Below the pieces are notes generated by a model. The model made no database searches, was not told where the DNA came from, and was given only the letters and a program-made list of their open reading frames with translations. From positions 9,494,438-9,558,437 of the forward strand of contig CM019716.1 of the NCBI GenBank assembly GCA_009760885.1: DNA of 64,000 nt, given 5' to 3'. The stretch's first letter is position 1. Each line of letters begins with the position of its first letter. The position numbers and the translations under genes are program-made. Positions 21,038-33,706 of this stretch are shown here, piece after piece. The DNA comes from Achatina immaculata. Taxonomy: Eukaryota > Mollusca > Gastropoda > Stylommatophora > Achatinidae.

Positions 21038-22290
21038 TTAAATGTCACATAGGGCTTGCAATGTAGTTGGCCAATTTTCCTTTTTTCTGCAAGTTTTTCA
21101 ACCTCATCAAGGGATTTTATGCCTATTAATTTGGCCTCTCTTAACAATGTCCTCTTTAGAGTTTCCCATGGTCAACCTCTTTTTATTTGGCCTGTTGTGT
21201 TCCACTTGATAACTTGTTTTGGGATTCTCTGATTGTTTCTTCTCATCACATGACCAACATATGTCCATCTCCTTTTCCTGATCACCCATGAGACTGGTTA
21301 CTGTTTGCTCATCTGTTTTATCTCTGCATTGTTTTTGAATTCGTTCCACTTGATGACGAGTATTTTCCTTAGACATTTGTTTTCAAAAGAGTCTAATTTC
21401 TTGTCTATTTCTTTAGTTGTTTTCCAGCTTACATCTGAACTGAATAGTCTTAACTTGGTTTCTGTGCTTGAATGCTATATGTTCTCAAGATTCTTGAAGA
21501 TTAATGGTGCTTTTGCAATTCTAACTTCCTTTCGGGTGTCACCATCCTGGTCTATGTTAGTTGCCAAGGTATGCAACTTGATTGACTTCTTCAACATTTG
21601 TCCCTTCTACATGTATTTTTCCATTTTGATTAATGGGAAGTTTCATTATTTTTGTTTTTTTCCTTGTTAATTTCAAGTCCTATTTTGCTAGCCAGTGAAG
21701 ACAGGATATCTGTTTTTTCTTGCATCGAATTCATATTGTCACTGACAAGAGTGTCATCACCAAAGTCAAGATCTTCCAGTTGGGTCCCATGCACCTAATC
21801 AATCCCTGTGTTACCTGTGCAGCATTTTTTCATTATGAAGTCTATTGTAATTCCAAAAAAGTAAAGGAGACAGTATACATCCCTGTTTCAAGCCTGTTTC
21901 AATCTGGAACCATTCACTCAACCCTTCTTCTGTCTTGACTGCACAAACATATCCATTGTAGAAGTCCTTAATGATGCTGACAATTTTTTATGGTATTCCA
22001 TACAGATGTAAAATTCTCCACAATGAATTTCTGCGTATGCTATCAAATGCTTTTTTAAAGTCTATGAAGTTCAGGATTAATGGTTTCTGCTTTTCAATGT
22101 TTTTCAAGTATTATTCTTAGAGTAAAGATCTGGTCGAGACAGCTTTTCCCTTTTCGAAATCCTGCTTGTTCTTCTCTCATTTCAGTATCCACTATATCTT
22201 TAAGTCTTTTCAAAATGACCTTGCAAAATACTTTTGACACAACTGATAGTAAGGTTATTACTAATGGCTCAGTACTGGTTGTTTAATTAA
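21038..22290 (-). pseudogene. Decayed LINE (family B): RT to C-terminus, copy 1
   Basis: Minus-strand LINE with many frameshifts. From the 5' side: EEQAGFRKGKSCLDQIFTLR, FIDFKKAFDSIRRNSLW (motif A), GLKQGCILSPF (motif B), a decayed motif C reading DFGDDTLVSDN (normally FADD), GLEINKEKNK (D). Near the 3' end come NEFKNNAEIRQMSKQ, RRWTYVGHVMRRN and RGQINRHKIP-type readings, then HCKPYVTF in a shifted frame at 21038-21110. The better-preserved relative at 31884-32530 gives the same C-terminal layout. RTE-like by its C-terminus; the clade is not certain. Confidence 0.7.
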
Positions 22291-22399
22291 AATGAGTGTA
22301 GGTAACAAGAAAGAAGAATGTTTCACAGAAATGATTTATGACTAAAAGATGACATAATAAGGAAAAAGCAGACAGTAAAATATTTCACACTCACTCAAA

Positions 22400-22515
22400 T
22401 AAAACTGAATGTTACATACATCAGATGTTTAGGCTGAATGTCACATACATCAGATGTTTAGGCTGAATGTCACATACATCAGATGTTTAGGCTGAATGTC
22501 ACATACATCAGTTTA
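22400..22515. repeat. 29-bp repeat, ~4 units
   Basis: Core 'gaatgtcacatacatcagat' plus 'gtttaggct'. It recurs at about 23690-23795 and 24557-24663 in the other copies of the tandem duplication. Flanking bases 22291-22400 and 22515-22600 are unique sequence with no recognised feature. Confidence 0.8.
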
Positions 22516-22605
22516 GCACAAAAAATGATTGTGACTGATTTCTTGTCAACAAAAAATATTCTCAGATCTGAGTGGAATTTACTATCTTTGCTAGTATCTG
22601 TGTAT

Positions 22606-23573
22606 CTCTACATTGTTTTTGAATTCGTTCCACTTGATGACGAGTATTTTCCTTAGACATTTGTTTTCAAAAGAGTCTAATTTCTTGTCTATTTCTTTAG
22701 TTGTTTTCCAGCTTACATCTGAACTGAATAGTCTTAACTTGGTTTCTGTGCTTGAATGCTATATGTTCTCAAGATTCTTGAAGATTAATGGTGCTTTTGC
22801 AATTCTAACTTCCTTTCGGGTGTCACCATCCTGGTCTATGTTAGTTGCCAAGGTATGCAACTTGATTGACTTCTTCAACATTTGTCCCTTCTACATGTAT
22901 TTTTCCATTTTGATTAATGGGAAGTTTCATTATTTTTGTTTTTTTCCTTGTTAATTTCAAGTCCTATTTTGCTAGCCAGTGAAGACAGGATATCTGTTTT
23001 TTCTTGCATCGAATTCATATTGTCACTGACAAGAGTGTCATCACCAAAGTCAAGATCTTCCAGTTGGGTCCCATGCACCTAATCAATCCCTGTGTTACCT
23101 GTGCAGCATTTTTTCATTATGAAGTCTATTGTAATTCCAAAAAAGTAAAGGAGACAGTATACATCCCTGTTTCAAGCCTGTTTCAATCTGGAACCATTCA
23201 CTCAACCCTTCTTCTGTCTTGACTGCACAAACATATCCATTGTAGAAGTCCTTAATGATGCTGACAATTTTTTATGGTATTCCATACAGATGTAAAATTC
23301 TCCACAATGAATTTCTGCGTATGCTATCAAATGCTTTTTTAAAGTCTATGAAGTTCAGGATTAATGGTTTCTGCTTTTCAATGTTTTTCAAGTATTATTC
23401 TTAGAGTAAAGATCTGGTCGAGACAGCTTTTCCCTTTTCGAAATCCTGCTTGTTCTTCTCTCATTTCAGTATCCACTATATCTTTAAGTCTTTTCAAAAT
23501 GACCTTGCAAAATACTTTTGACACAACTGATAGTAAGGTTATTACTAATGGCTCAGTACTGGTTGTTTAATTA
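22606..23573 (-). pseudogene. Decayed LINE (family B), copy 2
   Basis: Duplicate of 21322-22290 lacking the C-terminal end. Same RT remnants (FIDFKKAFDSI-type motif A, GLKQGCILSP motif B, DFGDD motif C) on the minus strand with the same frameshifts, so the LINE was already dead when the segment duplicated. Confidence 0.75.
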
Positions 23574-23991
23574 AAATGAGTGTAGGTAACAAGAAGAAGA
23601 ATGTTTCACAGAAATGATTTATGACTAAAAGATGACATAATAAGGAAAAAGCAGACAGTAAAATATTTCACACTCACTCAAATAAAACTGAATGTTACAT
23701 ACATCAGATGTTTAGGCTGAATGTCACATACATCAGATGTTTAGGCTGAATGTCACATACATCAGATGTTTAGGCTGAATGTCACATACATCAGTTTAGC
23801 ACAAAAAATGATTGTGACTGATTTCTTGTCAACAAAAAATATTCTCAGATCTGAGTGGAATTTACTATCTTTGCTAGTATCTGTGTATCTCTACTATCTG
23901 TATATCTCTACTATCTGTTTATCTCTACTATATGTGTATTTCTACTATATGTGTATTTCTACTATATATCTCTGCTGCTGGTATATGAAGT

Positions 23992-24440
23992 ATATTGTAA
24001 TTCCAAAAAAGTAAAGGAGACAGTATACATCCCTGTTTCAAGCCTGTTTCAATCTGGAACCATTCACTCAACCCTTCTTCTGTCTTGACTGCACAAACAT
24101 ATCCATTGTAGAAGTCCTTAATGATGCTGACAATTTTTTATGGTATTCCATACAGATGTAAAATTCTCCACAATGAATTTCTGCGTATGCTATCAAATGC
24201 TTTTTTAAAGTCTATGAAGTTCAGGATTAATGGTTTCTGCTTTTCAATGTTTTTCAAGTATTATTCTTAGAGTAAAGATCTGGTCGAGACAGCTTTTCCC
24301 TTTTCGAAATCCTGCTTGTTCTTCTCTCATTTCAGTATCCACTATATCTTTAAGTCTTTTCAAAATGACCTTGCAAAATACTTTTGACACAACTGATAGT
24401 AAGGTTATTACTAATGGCTCAGTACTGGTTGTTTAATTAA
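23992..24440 (-). pseudogene. Decayed LINE (family B), copy 3 (partial)
   Basis: Holds only the RT motif A-B part (sequence identical or nearly so to 23126-23573). It starts at the junction with the 'tatctctactat' array at about 23990. Confidence 0.75.
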
Positions 24441-24749
24441 AATGAGTGTAGGTAACAAGAAAGAAGAATGTTTCACAGAAATGATTTATGACTAAAAGAT
24501 GACATAATAAGGAAAAAGCAGACAGTAAAATATTTCACACTCACTCAAATAAAACTGAATGTTACATACATCAGATGTTTAGGCTGAATGTCACATACAT
24601 CAGATGTTTAGGCTGAATGTCACATACATCAGATGTTTAGGCTGAATGTCACATACATCAGTTTAGCACAAAAAATGATTGTGACTGATTTCTTGTCAAC
24701 AAAAAATATTCTCAGATCTGAGTGGAATTTACTATCTTTGCTAGTATCT

Positions 24750-25385
24750 GTGTATCTCTACTATCTGTATATCTCTACTATCTGTTTATCTCTACTATAT
24801 GTGTATTTCTACTATATGTGTATTTCTACTATATATCTCTGCTGCTGGTATATGAAGTATAAAAAAAAAAGTGTAAGGATATGAAGTATACCAGCATGTG
24901 TATCTCTACTTTCTGTATATCTCTGCTGCTGGTATATGTGTATCTCTACCAGCATGTGTGTCTATAGTTTCTGTGTATCTCTGCTGCTGGTATATGTGTA
25001 TCTTTACTAGCATATGTATCTCTACTATCTTTGTATATCTACTAATATATGTGTATCTCTACTATCTTTGTATCCCTATCATTGTATATCTATTAATATC
25101 TGTGTCTCTATCATTGTATCTCTGTTAATATCTGTGTATCTCTATCTTTGTATCTCTACTAATATCTGTGTATCTCTATTATCTGTGTATCTCTACTAAT
25201 ATCTGTGTATTTCTACTACTATCTGTGTATCTCTACTAATATCTTTGTATCTCTATTAATATCTGTGTATCTCTACTAATATGTATCTCTATTAATATCT
25301 GTGTATCTCTACTAATACCTTTGTAACTCTATTAATATCTGTGTATCTATATTAATATCTGTGTATCTATATTAATATATGTGGG
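24750..25385. repeat. 17/20-bp array (core TATCTCTACTAATATCTGTG)
   Basis: Begins as 17-base units 'tatctctactatctgtg' (also at 23880-23985), passes through a composite stretch with 'ctgctgctggtatatgtg', then becomes 20-base units TATCTCTACTAATATCTGTG. The same 20-base array reappears at about 26977-27275 in the next duplication copy, where it is more regular. Confidence 0.85.
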
Positions 25386-25484
25386 GTTTTTTTTTTGATG
25401 AACTGATCAAGACCAGCAAGAAAATTATAGAAATGAATGTATTACAAACATGCCTCCCATACATCAAAATTATTATAGTACAAT

Positions 25485-25862
25485 TTCTTTATTGATGTAG
25501 CAACAATCAGCCTCAGTAAACATCTGACATCCTCACCACACATTTTATTTACTGATATAGCAACAATCAACCTCAGTAAACATCTGATATCCTTACACAT
25601 TTTCTTTATGAATATAGCAACACAATTAGCCTCAGTAAACATCTGACATCCTCACCACACATTTTATTTATTGATATAGCAACAATCAGGCTCAGTAAAC
25701 ATCTGATATTCTAACACATTTTACTTATTGATATAGCAACAATCAGGCTCAGTAAACATCTGATATTCTAACACATTTTACTTATTGATATAGCAACAAT
25801 CAGGCTCAGTAAACATCTGACATCCTCACTACACATTCTATTTATTGATACAACAAAATCTC
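25485..25862. repeat. 57-bp minisatellite, ~7 units
   Basis: Core 'tgatatagcaacaatcaggc' plus 'tcagtaaacatctgatattc'. Length varies slightly between units (55-60). Duplicated at 27377-27754. Short minus-strand ORFs (MFTEANCVAIFIKK type) are repeat readings. Confidence 0.85.
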
Positions 25863-25904
25863 CTCCTAACAGTTTTCTGCTGTTGCTTGTCCTCAACACT
25901 GTAA

Positions 25905-26432
25905 TCTGCCCTCACCATGGCTATGTTGTGTTGTCTGCCCTCACCATGGCAGTGTTGTGTTGTCTGCCCTCACCATGGCAGTGTTGTGTTGTCTGAACTC
26001 ACCATGGCAGTGTTGTGTTGTCTGCCCTCAACATGGCAGTGTTGTGTTGTCTGCCCTCACCATGGCAGTGTTGTGTTGTCTCCTCACCATGGCAGTGTTA
26101 TGTTGTCTGCCCTCACCATGGCAGTGTTGTTGTCTGCCCTCACCATGGCAGTGTTGTGTTGTCTGCCCTCACCATGGCAGTGTTGTTGTCTGCCCTCACC
26201 ATGGCAGTGTTGTGTTGTCTGCCATCACCATGGCAGTGTTGTGTTGTCTGCCCTCACCATGGCAGTGTTGTTGTCTGCCCTCACCATGGCAGTGTTGTTG
26301 TCTGCCCTCACCATGGCAGTGTTGTGTTGTCTGCCATCACCATGGCAGTGTTGTGTTGTCTGCCCTCACCATGGCAGTGTTGTGTTGTCTGCCATCACCA
26401 TGGCAGTGTTGTGCTGTCTGCCTTTACTGCTG
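25905..26432. repeat. 29-bp minisatellite containing CCATGG, ~18 units
   Basis: Core 'ctcaccatggcagtgttgtg' plus 'ttgtctgcc', with shorter variants lacking 'tgttg'. Duplicated at 27797-28312. Frames rich in Cys/Val/Leu (LPSPWQCCVV) are open only because of the repeat. Confidence 0.9.
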
Positions 26433-26744
26433 CTCTGTTATTGTTTCTGCTTCTCTTGTATGCACAAGTTCTACTTTCTCCAGGTAACCTCCACCTCATC
26501 AGTACGGAATCTGCAAACAGTTGTAGGCTCAGATCACATCCTCCACTTCAACAAGAACCTACAAGGCATAGTGTGTGTGTGCATGCGTGCGTGTGTGCAC
26601 CAAAATCACTACAGAAAAGTAAACACAGATCTTCACAATCTTTACTTCTTCATAATCTTTACTTCTTCACAATCTTTACTTGTATAAATGAATTTATGAA
26701 GTTTTTCATGATTCAGTCATGGCAGGTTACATTTTACAGAAAAT
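26433..26744. other. Unique stretch with (GT)n
   Basis: Contains a short GT/GC microsatellite near 26570-26600 and three or four repeats of 'tcttcacaatctttact'. No gene was recognised on either strand. Second copy at 28313-28650. Confidence 0.5.
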
Positions 26745-26976
26745 ATGTGGTGGCTTGAGAATACTAACATGTGGAGGCTTGAGAATACTAACATGTGGAG
26801 GCTTGAGAATACTAACATGTGGAGGCTTGAGAATACTAACATGTGGAGGCTTGAGAATACTAACATATGGAGGCTTGAGAATACTAACATGTGGAGGCTT
26901 GAGAATACTAACATGTGGAGGCTTGAGAATACTAACATGTGGAGGCTTGAGAATACTAACATGTGAATGTCTGAGA
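26745..26976. repeat. 24-bp minisatellite, first block
   Basis: Core GGCTTGAGAATACTAACATG, 24 bases, about 9 units. Because 24 is a multiple of 3, reading frames stay open in both directions (GGLRILTC on plus, HMLVFSSL on minus). Confidence 0.9.
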
Positions 26977-28650
26977 ATCTCTACTAATATCTGTGTATCT
27001 CTATTAATATCTGTGTATCTCTACTAATATCTGTGTATCTCTACTAATATCTGTGTATCTCTATTAATATCTGTGTATCTCTACTAATATCTGTGTATCT
27101 CTACTAATATCTGTGTATCTCTACTAATATCTGTGTATCTCTATTAATATCTGTGTATCTCTACTAATATCTGTGTATCTCTACTAATATCTGTGTATCT
27201 CTACTAATATCTGTGTATCTCTATTAATATCTGTGTATCTATATTAATATCTGTGTATCTATATTAATATATGTGGGGTTTTTTTTTTGATGAACTGATC
27301 AAGACCAGCAAGAAAATTATAGAAATGAATGTATTACAAACATGCCTCCCATACATCAAAATTATTATAGTACAATTTCTTTATTGATGTAGCAACAATC
27401 AGCCTCAGTAAACATCTGACATCCTCACCACACATTTTATTTACTGATATAGCAACAATCAACCTCAGTAAACATCTGATATCCTTACACATTTTCTTTA
27501 TGAATATAGCAACACAATTAGCCTCAGTAAACATCTGACATCCTCACCACACATTTTATTTATTGATATAGCAGCAATCAGGCTCAGTAAACATCTGATA
27601 TTCTAACACATTTTACTTATTGATATAGCAACAATCAGGCTCAGTAAACATCTGATATTCTAACACATTTTACTTATTGATATAGCAACAATCAGGCTCA
27701 GTAAACATCTGACATGCTCACTACACATTCTATTTATTGATACAACAAAATCTCCTCCTAACAGTTTTCTGCTGTTGCTTGTCCTCAACACTGTAATCTG
27801 CCCTCACCATGGCTATGTTGTGTTGTCTGCCCTCACCATGGCAGTGTTGTGTTGTCTGCCCTCACCATGGCAGTGTTGTGTTGTCTGAACTCACCATGGC
27901 AGTGTTGTGTTGTCTGCCCTCAACATGGCAGTGTTGTGTTGTCTGCCCTCACCATGGCAGTGTTGTGTTGTCTCCTCACCATGGCAGTGTTATGTTGTCT
28001 GCCCTCACCATGGCAGTGTTGTTGTCTGCCCTCACCATGGCAGTGTTGTGTTGTCTGCCCTCACCATGGCAGTGTTGTTGTCTGCCCTCACCATGGCAGT
28101 GTTGTGTTGTCTGCCATCACCATGGCAGTGTTGTGTTGTCTGCCCTCACCATGGCAGTGTTGTTGTCTGCCCTCACCATGGCAGTGTTGTTGTCTGCCCT
28201 CACCATGGCAGTGTTGTGTTGTCTGCCATCACCATGGCAGTGTTGTGTTGTCTGCCCTCACCATGGCAGTGTTGTGTTGTCTGCCATCACCATGGTGTTG
28301 TGCTGTCTGCCTTTACTGCTGCTCTGTTATTGTTTCTGCTTCTCTTGTATGCACAAGTTCTACTTTCTCCAGGTAACCTCCACCTCATCAGTACGGAATC
28401 TGCAAACAGTTGTAGGCTCAGATCACATCCTCCACTTCAACAAGAACCTACAAGGCATAGTGTGTGTGTGCATGCGTGCGTGTGTGCACCAAAATCACTA
28501 CAGAAAAGTAAACACAGATCTTCACAATCTTTACTTCTTCATAATCTTTACTTCTTCACAATCTTTACTTCTTCACAATCTTTACTTGTATAAATGAATT
28601 TATGAAGTTTTTCATGATTCAGTCATGGCAGGTTACATTTTACAGAAAAT

Positions 28651-29778
28651 ATGTGGTGGCTTGAGAATACTAACATGTGGAGGCTTGAGAATACTAACAT
28701 GTGGAGGCTTGAGAATACTAACATGTGGAGGCTTGAGAATACTAACATGTGGAGGCTTGAGAATACTAACATATGGAGGCTTGAGAATACTAACATGTGG
28801 AGGCTTGAGAATACTAACATGTGGAGGCTTGAGAATACTAACATGTGGAGGCTTGAGAATACTAACATGTGAATGTCTGAGAATACTAACATATGGAGGC
28901 TTGAGAATACTAACATGTGAATGTCTGAGAATACTAACATGTGGAGGCTTGAGAATACTAACATATGGAGGCTTGAGAATACTAACATATGGAGGCTTGA
29001 GAATACTAACATGTGAATGTCTGAGAATACTAACATATGGAGGCTTGAGAATACTAACATGTGAAGGCTTGAGAATACTAACATATGGAGTCTTGAGAAT
29101 ACTAACATGTGAATGTCTGAGAATACTAACATATGGAGGCTTGAGAATACTAATATGTGGAGGCTTGAGAATACTAACATATGGAGGCTTGAGAATACTA
29201 ACATGTGAATGTCTGAGAATACTAACATATGGAGGCTTGAGAATACTAACATGTGAATGTCTGAGAATACTAACATATGGAGGCTTGAGAATACTAACAT
29301 GTGAATGTCTGAGAATACTAACATATGGAGGCTTGAGAATACTAACATGTGAAGGCTTGAGAATACTAACATATGGAGGCTTGAGAATACTAACATGTGG
29401 AGGCTTGAGAATACTAACATATGGAGGCTTGAGAATACTAACATGTGAATGTCTGAGAATACTAACATATGGAGGCTTGAGAATACTAACATGTGAAGGC
29501 TTGAGAATACTAACATATGGAGGCTTGAGAATACTAATATGTGGAGGCTTGAGAATACTAATATGTGGAGGCTTGAGAATACTAACATGTAGAGGCTTGA
29601 GAATACTAACAAGTGGAGGCTTGAGAATACTAACATGTGAATGTCTGAGAATACTAATATGTGGAGGCTTGAGAATAATAACATGTGGAGGCTTGAGAAT
29701 AATAACATGTGGAGGCTTGAGAATACTAATATGTGGAGGCTTGAGAATACTAATATGTGGAGGCTTGAGAATACTACA
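28651..29778. repeat. 24-bp minisatellite, main block, ~47 units
   Basis: Same 24-base unit, with 'gaatgtct' and 'gaaggctt' variants arranged in higher-order blocks. A plus-strand frame of 398 codons (GGLRILTC repeats) and a minus-strand frame of 392 codons (HMLVFSSL repeats) both cross it. There is no promoter, splice or non-repeat coding context, so neither is called as a gene. Confidence 0.9.
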
Positions 29779-30510
29779 GCTGACATTATTACGTCAGACA
29801 AATGTCAGGATTAAACTATGAGTTTCATTAGATCCACTACATCAGATAAATATTAGGATACAACTAGGGGTTTCATTAGATCCACTACATCAGACAAATG
29901 TTATGACAGAACTGTGGGTTTCATTAGATCCACTACATCAGACATATGTTAGGATACAACTGTGGGTTTCATTAGATCCACTACATCAGATAAATGTTAG
30001 GATACAACTATGGGTTTCATTAGATCCACTACATCAGACAAATGTTAGGATAAATCTATGAGTTTCATTAGATCCAATAAATCAGAAAAATGTTAGAATA
30101 GAACTATGGGTTTCATCAGATCCACTACATCAGACAAATGTTAGGATAAAACTATGAGTTTCATTAGATCCACTACATCCAACACATGTTAGAATAGAAC
30201 TATGGGTTTCATTAGATCCACTACATCAGACACAAGTTAGGATAAAACTATGAGTTTCATTAGATCCACTACATCAGACACATGTTAGAATAGAACTATG
30301 AGTTTCATTAGATCCACTACATCAGACACATGTTAGAATAGAACTATGAGTTTCATTAGATCCACTACATCAGACACATGTTAGAATAGAACTATGAGTT
30401 TCATTAGATCCACTACATCAGACATATGTTAGGATAGAACTATGAGTTTCATTAGATCCACTACATCAGACACATGTTAGAATAGAACTATGAGTTTCAT
30501 TAGATCAGTG
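29779..30510. repeat. 48-bp minisatellite, ~15 units
   Basis: Core 'tttcattagatccactacat' plus 'cagacacatgttagaatag', about 48 bases. Point changes are frequent on the left and copies are near-identical on the right. Confidence 0.85.
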
Positions 30511-30534
30511 TTTTCTTACATGGGGCATATGTCC

Positions 30535-31730
30535 CATTGGGGGGGGGGGGAGTTCTAATCTTGGTTGACTATTATGTTGTGTGTAGGAGGTTGGGGTGGA
30601 AGTTCTAAACTTGGTTGACTATTATGTTGTGTGTGGGAGGTTGGGGTGGAAGTTCTAAACTTGGTTGACTATTATGCTGTGTGTGGGAGGTGGGGGGAGG
30701 GTGGGTGGAAGTTCTAAACTTGGTTGACTATATGATGTGTGTGGAGGTGGAAGATCTAAACTTGGTTGACTATTATGATGTGTGTGGGAGGTGGAAGATC
30801 TAAACTTGGTTGACTATTATGATGTGTGGGGGGTGGGGGGGGGGGGGGTGGAAGATCTAAACTTGGTTGACTATTATGATGTGTGTGGGAGGTGGAAGAT
30901 CTAAACTTGGTGACTATTATGATGTGTGGGAGGTGGGGGTGGGGGGGGGGGGAAGATCTAAACTTGGTTGACTATTATGATGTGTGTGGGAGGTGGAAGA
31001 TCTAAACTTGGTTGACTATTATGATGTGTGTGGGAGGTGGGGGGTGGGGGGTGGAAGATCTAAACTTGGTTGACTATTATGATGTGTGTGGGAGGTGGAA
31101 GATCTAAACTTGGTTGACTATTATGATGTGTGTGGGAGGTGGAAGATCTAAACTTGGTTGACTATTATGATGTGTGTGGGAGGTGGAAGATCTAAACTTG
31201 GTTGACTATTATGATGTGTGTGGGAGGTGGAAGATCTAAACTTGGTTGACTATTATGATGTGTGTGGGAGGTGGGGGGGGGGGGTGGAAGATCTAAACTT
31301 GGTTGACTATTATGATGTGTGGGAGGTGGAAGATCTAAACTTGGTTGACTATTATGATGTTGTGGGAGGTGGGGGGGGTGGAAGATCTAAACTTGGTTGA
31401 CTATTATGATGTGTGGGGGGGGGGGGGGGGGGGTGGAAGTTCTAAACTTGGTTGATTATTATGATATGTGGGGGGTGGAAGATCTAAACTTGGTTGACTA
31501 TTATGATATGTGTGTGGGGGGTGGGCGGGGGGGAGGGGTGGGTGGAAGTTCTAAACTTGGTTGACTATTATGATGTGTGTGGGAGGTGGGCAGGGGGGAG
31601 GGGGGAAGGGGTGGGTGGAAGTTCTAAACTTGGTTGACTATTATGATGTGTGTGGGAGGTGGGGTGGAAGTTCTAAACTTGGTTGACTATTATGATGTGT
31701 GTGGGAGGTGGGGAGGGCATCCAAATCTTT
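30535..31730 (+). repeat. G-rich minisatellite with long G runs
   Basis: Core 'ctaaacttggttgactatta' followed by 'tgatgtgtgtgggaggtgg' and a G-rich spacer of very variable length (runs up to about 18 G at 31415-31435). The plus strand therefore carries many closely spaced G tracts, the pattern expected to fold into G-quadruplexes. A second block at 33388-33540 belongs to the duplicated segment. Confidence 0.85.
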
Positions 31731-31883
31731 ATGATACTGAGGTGGGACATGATCCATACAAGGTTGGGAAACACTGCATTAGGTCTATTACAGAAGACAA
31801 ATGTCAAGATAAAATTATCACTTTCATTAGACCTACTACAGCAGAATCCGGACTTTCTTACATCTTACATCCTTCTGGTGCCG

Positions 31884-32530
31884 TTAAATGTCACATAGGG
31901 CTTGCAAGGTAGTTTGCCAAGTTTTCCTGTCTTCAGTGAGTCTTTCAACCTCATCAAGAGATTTTATGCCTGTTAATTTGGCCTCTTTTAACAATGTCCT
32001 CTTTAGAGTTTCACGTGTTCGACCTCTTTTTCTTCAGTTTCTTTTGTTCCACCTGATAGCTTGTTTTGGGATTCTCTGATCATTTCTTCTCATCACGTGA
32101 CCAACATATGTCCATATCCTTTTTCTGACCACCCATGAGAAAGGCTGTTGTTTGCTCATTTGTCTTATCTCTGCATTGTTCTTGAATTCATTCCACTTGG
32201 TGCTGACTATTTTCCTTAGGCGTTTATTTTCAAAAGAGACTAATTTTTTGTCTATTTCTTTAGTTGTTTTCCAGCTTTCACATGCATAAATGAGGGTGGA
32301 TATCACATTTAAATTGAATAATCTTAACTTGGTTTTTGTGCCTATAACTTTTGAATGCCATATGTTCTCAAGATTCTTGATGATCGATGCTGCTTTTGCA
32401 ATTCTAACTTCCTTTCTGGTGTCACCATCCTGGTCTATGTAGCTGCCAAGGTATACAAATTGACTGACTTCTTCAACAGCTGTCCCTTCTAAGTACATTT
32501 TTCCTTTTTGATTAATGGGAAGTTTCATTA
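31884..32530 (-). pseudogene. LINE family B fragment: C-terminal coding end
   Basis: One minus-strand frame: FVYLGSYIDQDGDTRKEVRI (RT motif E region), LRLFNLNVISTLIYACESWK, NEFKNNAEIRQMSKQQPFSW, KRIWTYVGHVMRRNDQ, then TGA at 32034-32036, and in the same frame a basic segment RKRGRTRETLKRTLLKEAK and QALCDI-TAA ending at 31884. So there is a single nonsense codon in an otherwise continuous C-terminus. It is 5'-truncated near 32530. Endonuclease and catalytic RT motifs are absent. Confidence 0.8.
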
Positions 32531-32540
32531 TTTCTGTATT

Positions 32541-33180
32541 TTGTCATTATTTCTTATATCTGGCACTATATTTTTTGGCATTTGTGACTAGTTAGGAATG
32601 TTTAGCAAGGAGAAAAATAGTGCTGCTGTCCTCACATGACCAGTGTTTACTGCCATGACAGTATAGTGACTGATGGGAAATTCCCCTTGTTAGCTCCTGC
32701 ATGTGTGCATCAGGCCAAAGGGAGAGAGGAGAAAAAGGGACAGGTTCACAATTTTGTGTGTGGCTGGTTAGAGAGAAGGGGCCAAGATGTTGAGTCTTAA
32801 AGACCAGCTGGAGCCATGTTTCGTGTGTTACCATGCCTCCTCATTGTACAGTGGCCCAGAGAGCTCCTTCCTGAGTTGATGGACCATTGACTAACTGTCA
32901 TGGTGTACTTCTGTCAACTAAAGTTTCAATGTTTTTCAAGTTCAATGGGAGATTCACCAGTAACATTCAATGCTGACATATAACTATATATCATCAGACT
33001 GGTTCAATCACAATCTTCATGCAAAAAAAAACATACAAAAGAGCTAGGGATATCAGTTCAGAAGCTATAATATACAGCCATAGCTGGCGCCATACAATCT
33101 GCCTCATCACACCAGCACACTGTTAGCAACAGCAACAAACCAAAGTCAAATAAGAATTACATAGTTTGATGATGATGATG
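32541..33180. other. Unique sequence, no gene recognised
   Basis: Contains an 80-codon minus-strand open frame (MVTHETWLQLVFKTQHLGPF...) without recognisable family, splice context or neighbours, and a short (GAT)n at 33168-33180. Present again at 34362-34998. It could be non-coding intron of OSGEP or an unrecognised mobile element. Confidence 0.4.
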
Positions 33181-33188
33181 AGACTTAC

Positions 33189-33387
33189 CTCTGTAAACAA
33201 GTTGTTTCTAACAAGGGTGTGACAGCACCACTTCTAAACTTACCTCTGTAAACAAGTTGTTTCTAACAAGGGTGTGACAGCACCACTTCTAAACTTACCT
33301 CTGTAAACAAGTTGTTTCTAACAAGGGTGTGAAAGCGCCACTTCTAAACTTACCTCTGTAAACAAGTTGTTTCTAACAAGGGTGTGA
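33189..33387 (-). repeat. OSGEP exon-end minisatellite (55 bp), 4 units, duplicate block
   Basis: Four units of the 55-bp repeat described at 35010-35559, each with the minus-strand donor sequence CAGAG/GTAAGTTTAG (cut points before 33189, 33244, 33299 and 33354, reading on the plus strand). It is the array start carried along in the 1823-bp duplication. Confidence 0.85.
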
Positions 33388-33706
33388 CTATTATGATGTG
33401 TGTGGGAGGTGGGCAGGGGGGAGGGGGGAAGGGGTGGGTGGAAGTTCTAAACTTGGTTGACTATTATGATGTGTGTGGGAGGTGGGGTGGAAGTTCTAAA
33501 CTTGGTTGACTATTATGATGTGTGTGGGAGGTGGGGAGGGCATCCAAATCTTTATGATACTGAGGTGGGACATGATCCATACAAGGTTGGGAAACACTGC
33601 ATTAGGTCTATTACAGAAGACAAATGTCAAGATAAAATTATCACTTTCATTAGACCTACTACAGCAGAATCCGGACTTTCTTACATCTTACATCCTTCTG
33701 GTGCCG

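Larger units (their letters stand above)
21322..24860. repeat. 1284-bp tandem duplication plus a third partial copy
   Basis: Bases 21322-22605 and 22606-23889 are direct copies (step 1284), both starting 'attgtttttgaattcgttcc'. A third partial copy at about 23992-24860 repeats 23126-23991 (step 866). Each copy carries part of the decayed LINE, a 29-bp repeat and the start of the 'tatctctactatctgtg' array. Junctions fall in 'tatctct(a/g)cattg' and 'tatgaagt(a/c)tattg', that is at short matches. Confidence 0.85.
25090..28870. repeat. 1892-bp tandem duplication (2 copies)
   Basis: Copy 1 is about 25090-26976 and copy 2 about 26977-28870 (step 1892). Each contains a 20-bp array end, a 57-bp array, a 29-bp array, a unique stretch and the start of a 24-bp array. 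The junction 'gtctgagaat/ctctactaat' joins the 24-bp array to the 20-bp array. Differences are single bases plus a short 'cttcacaatctttacttctt' addition and a 3-base loss in copy 2. Confidence 0.85.
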
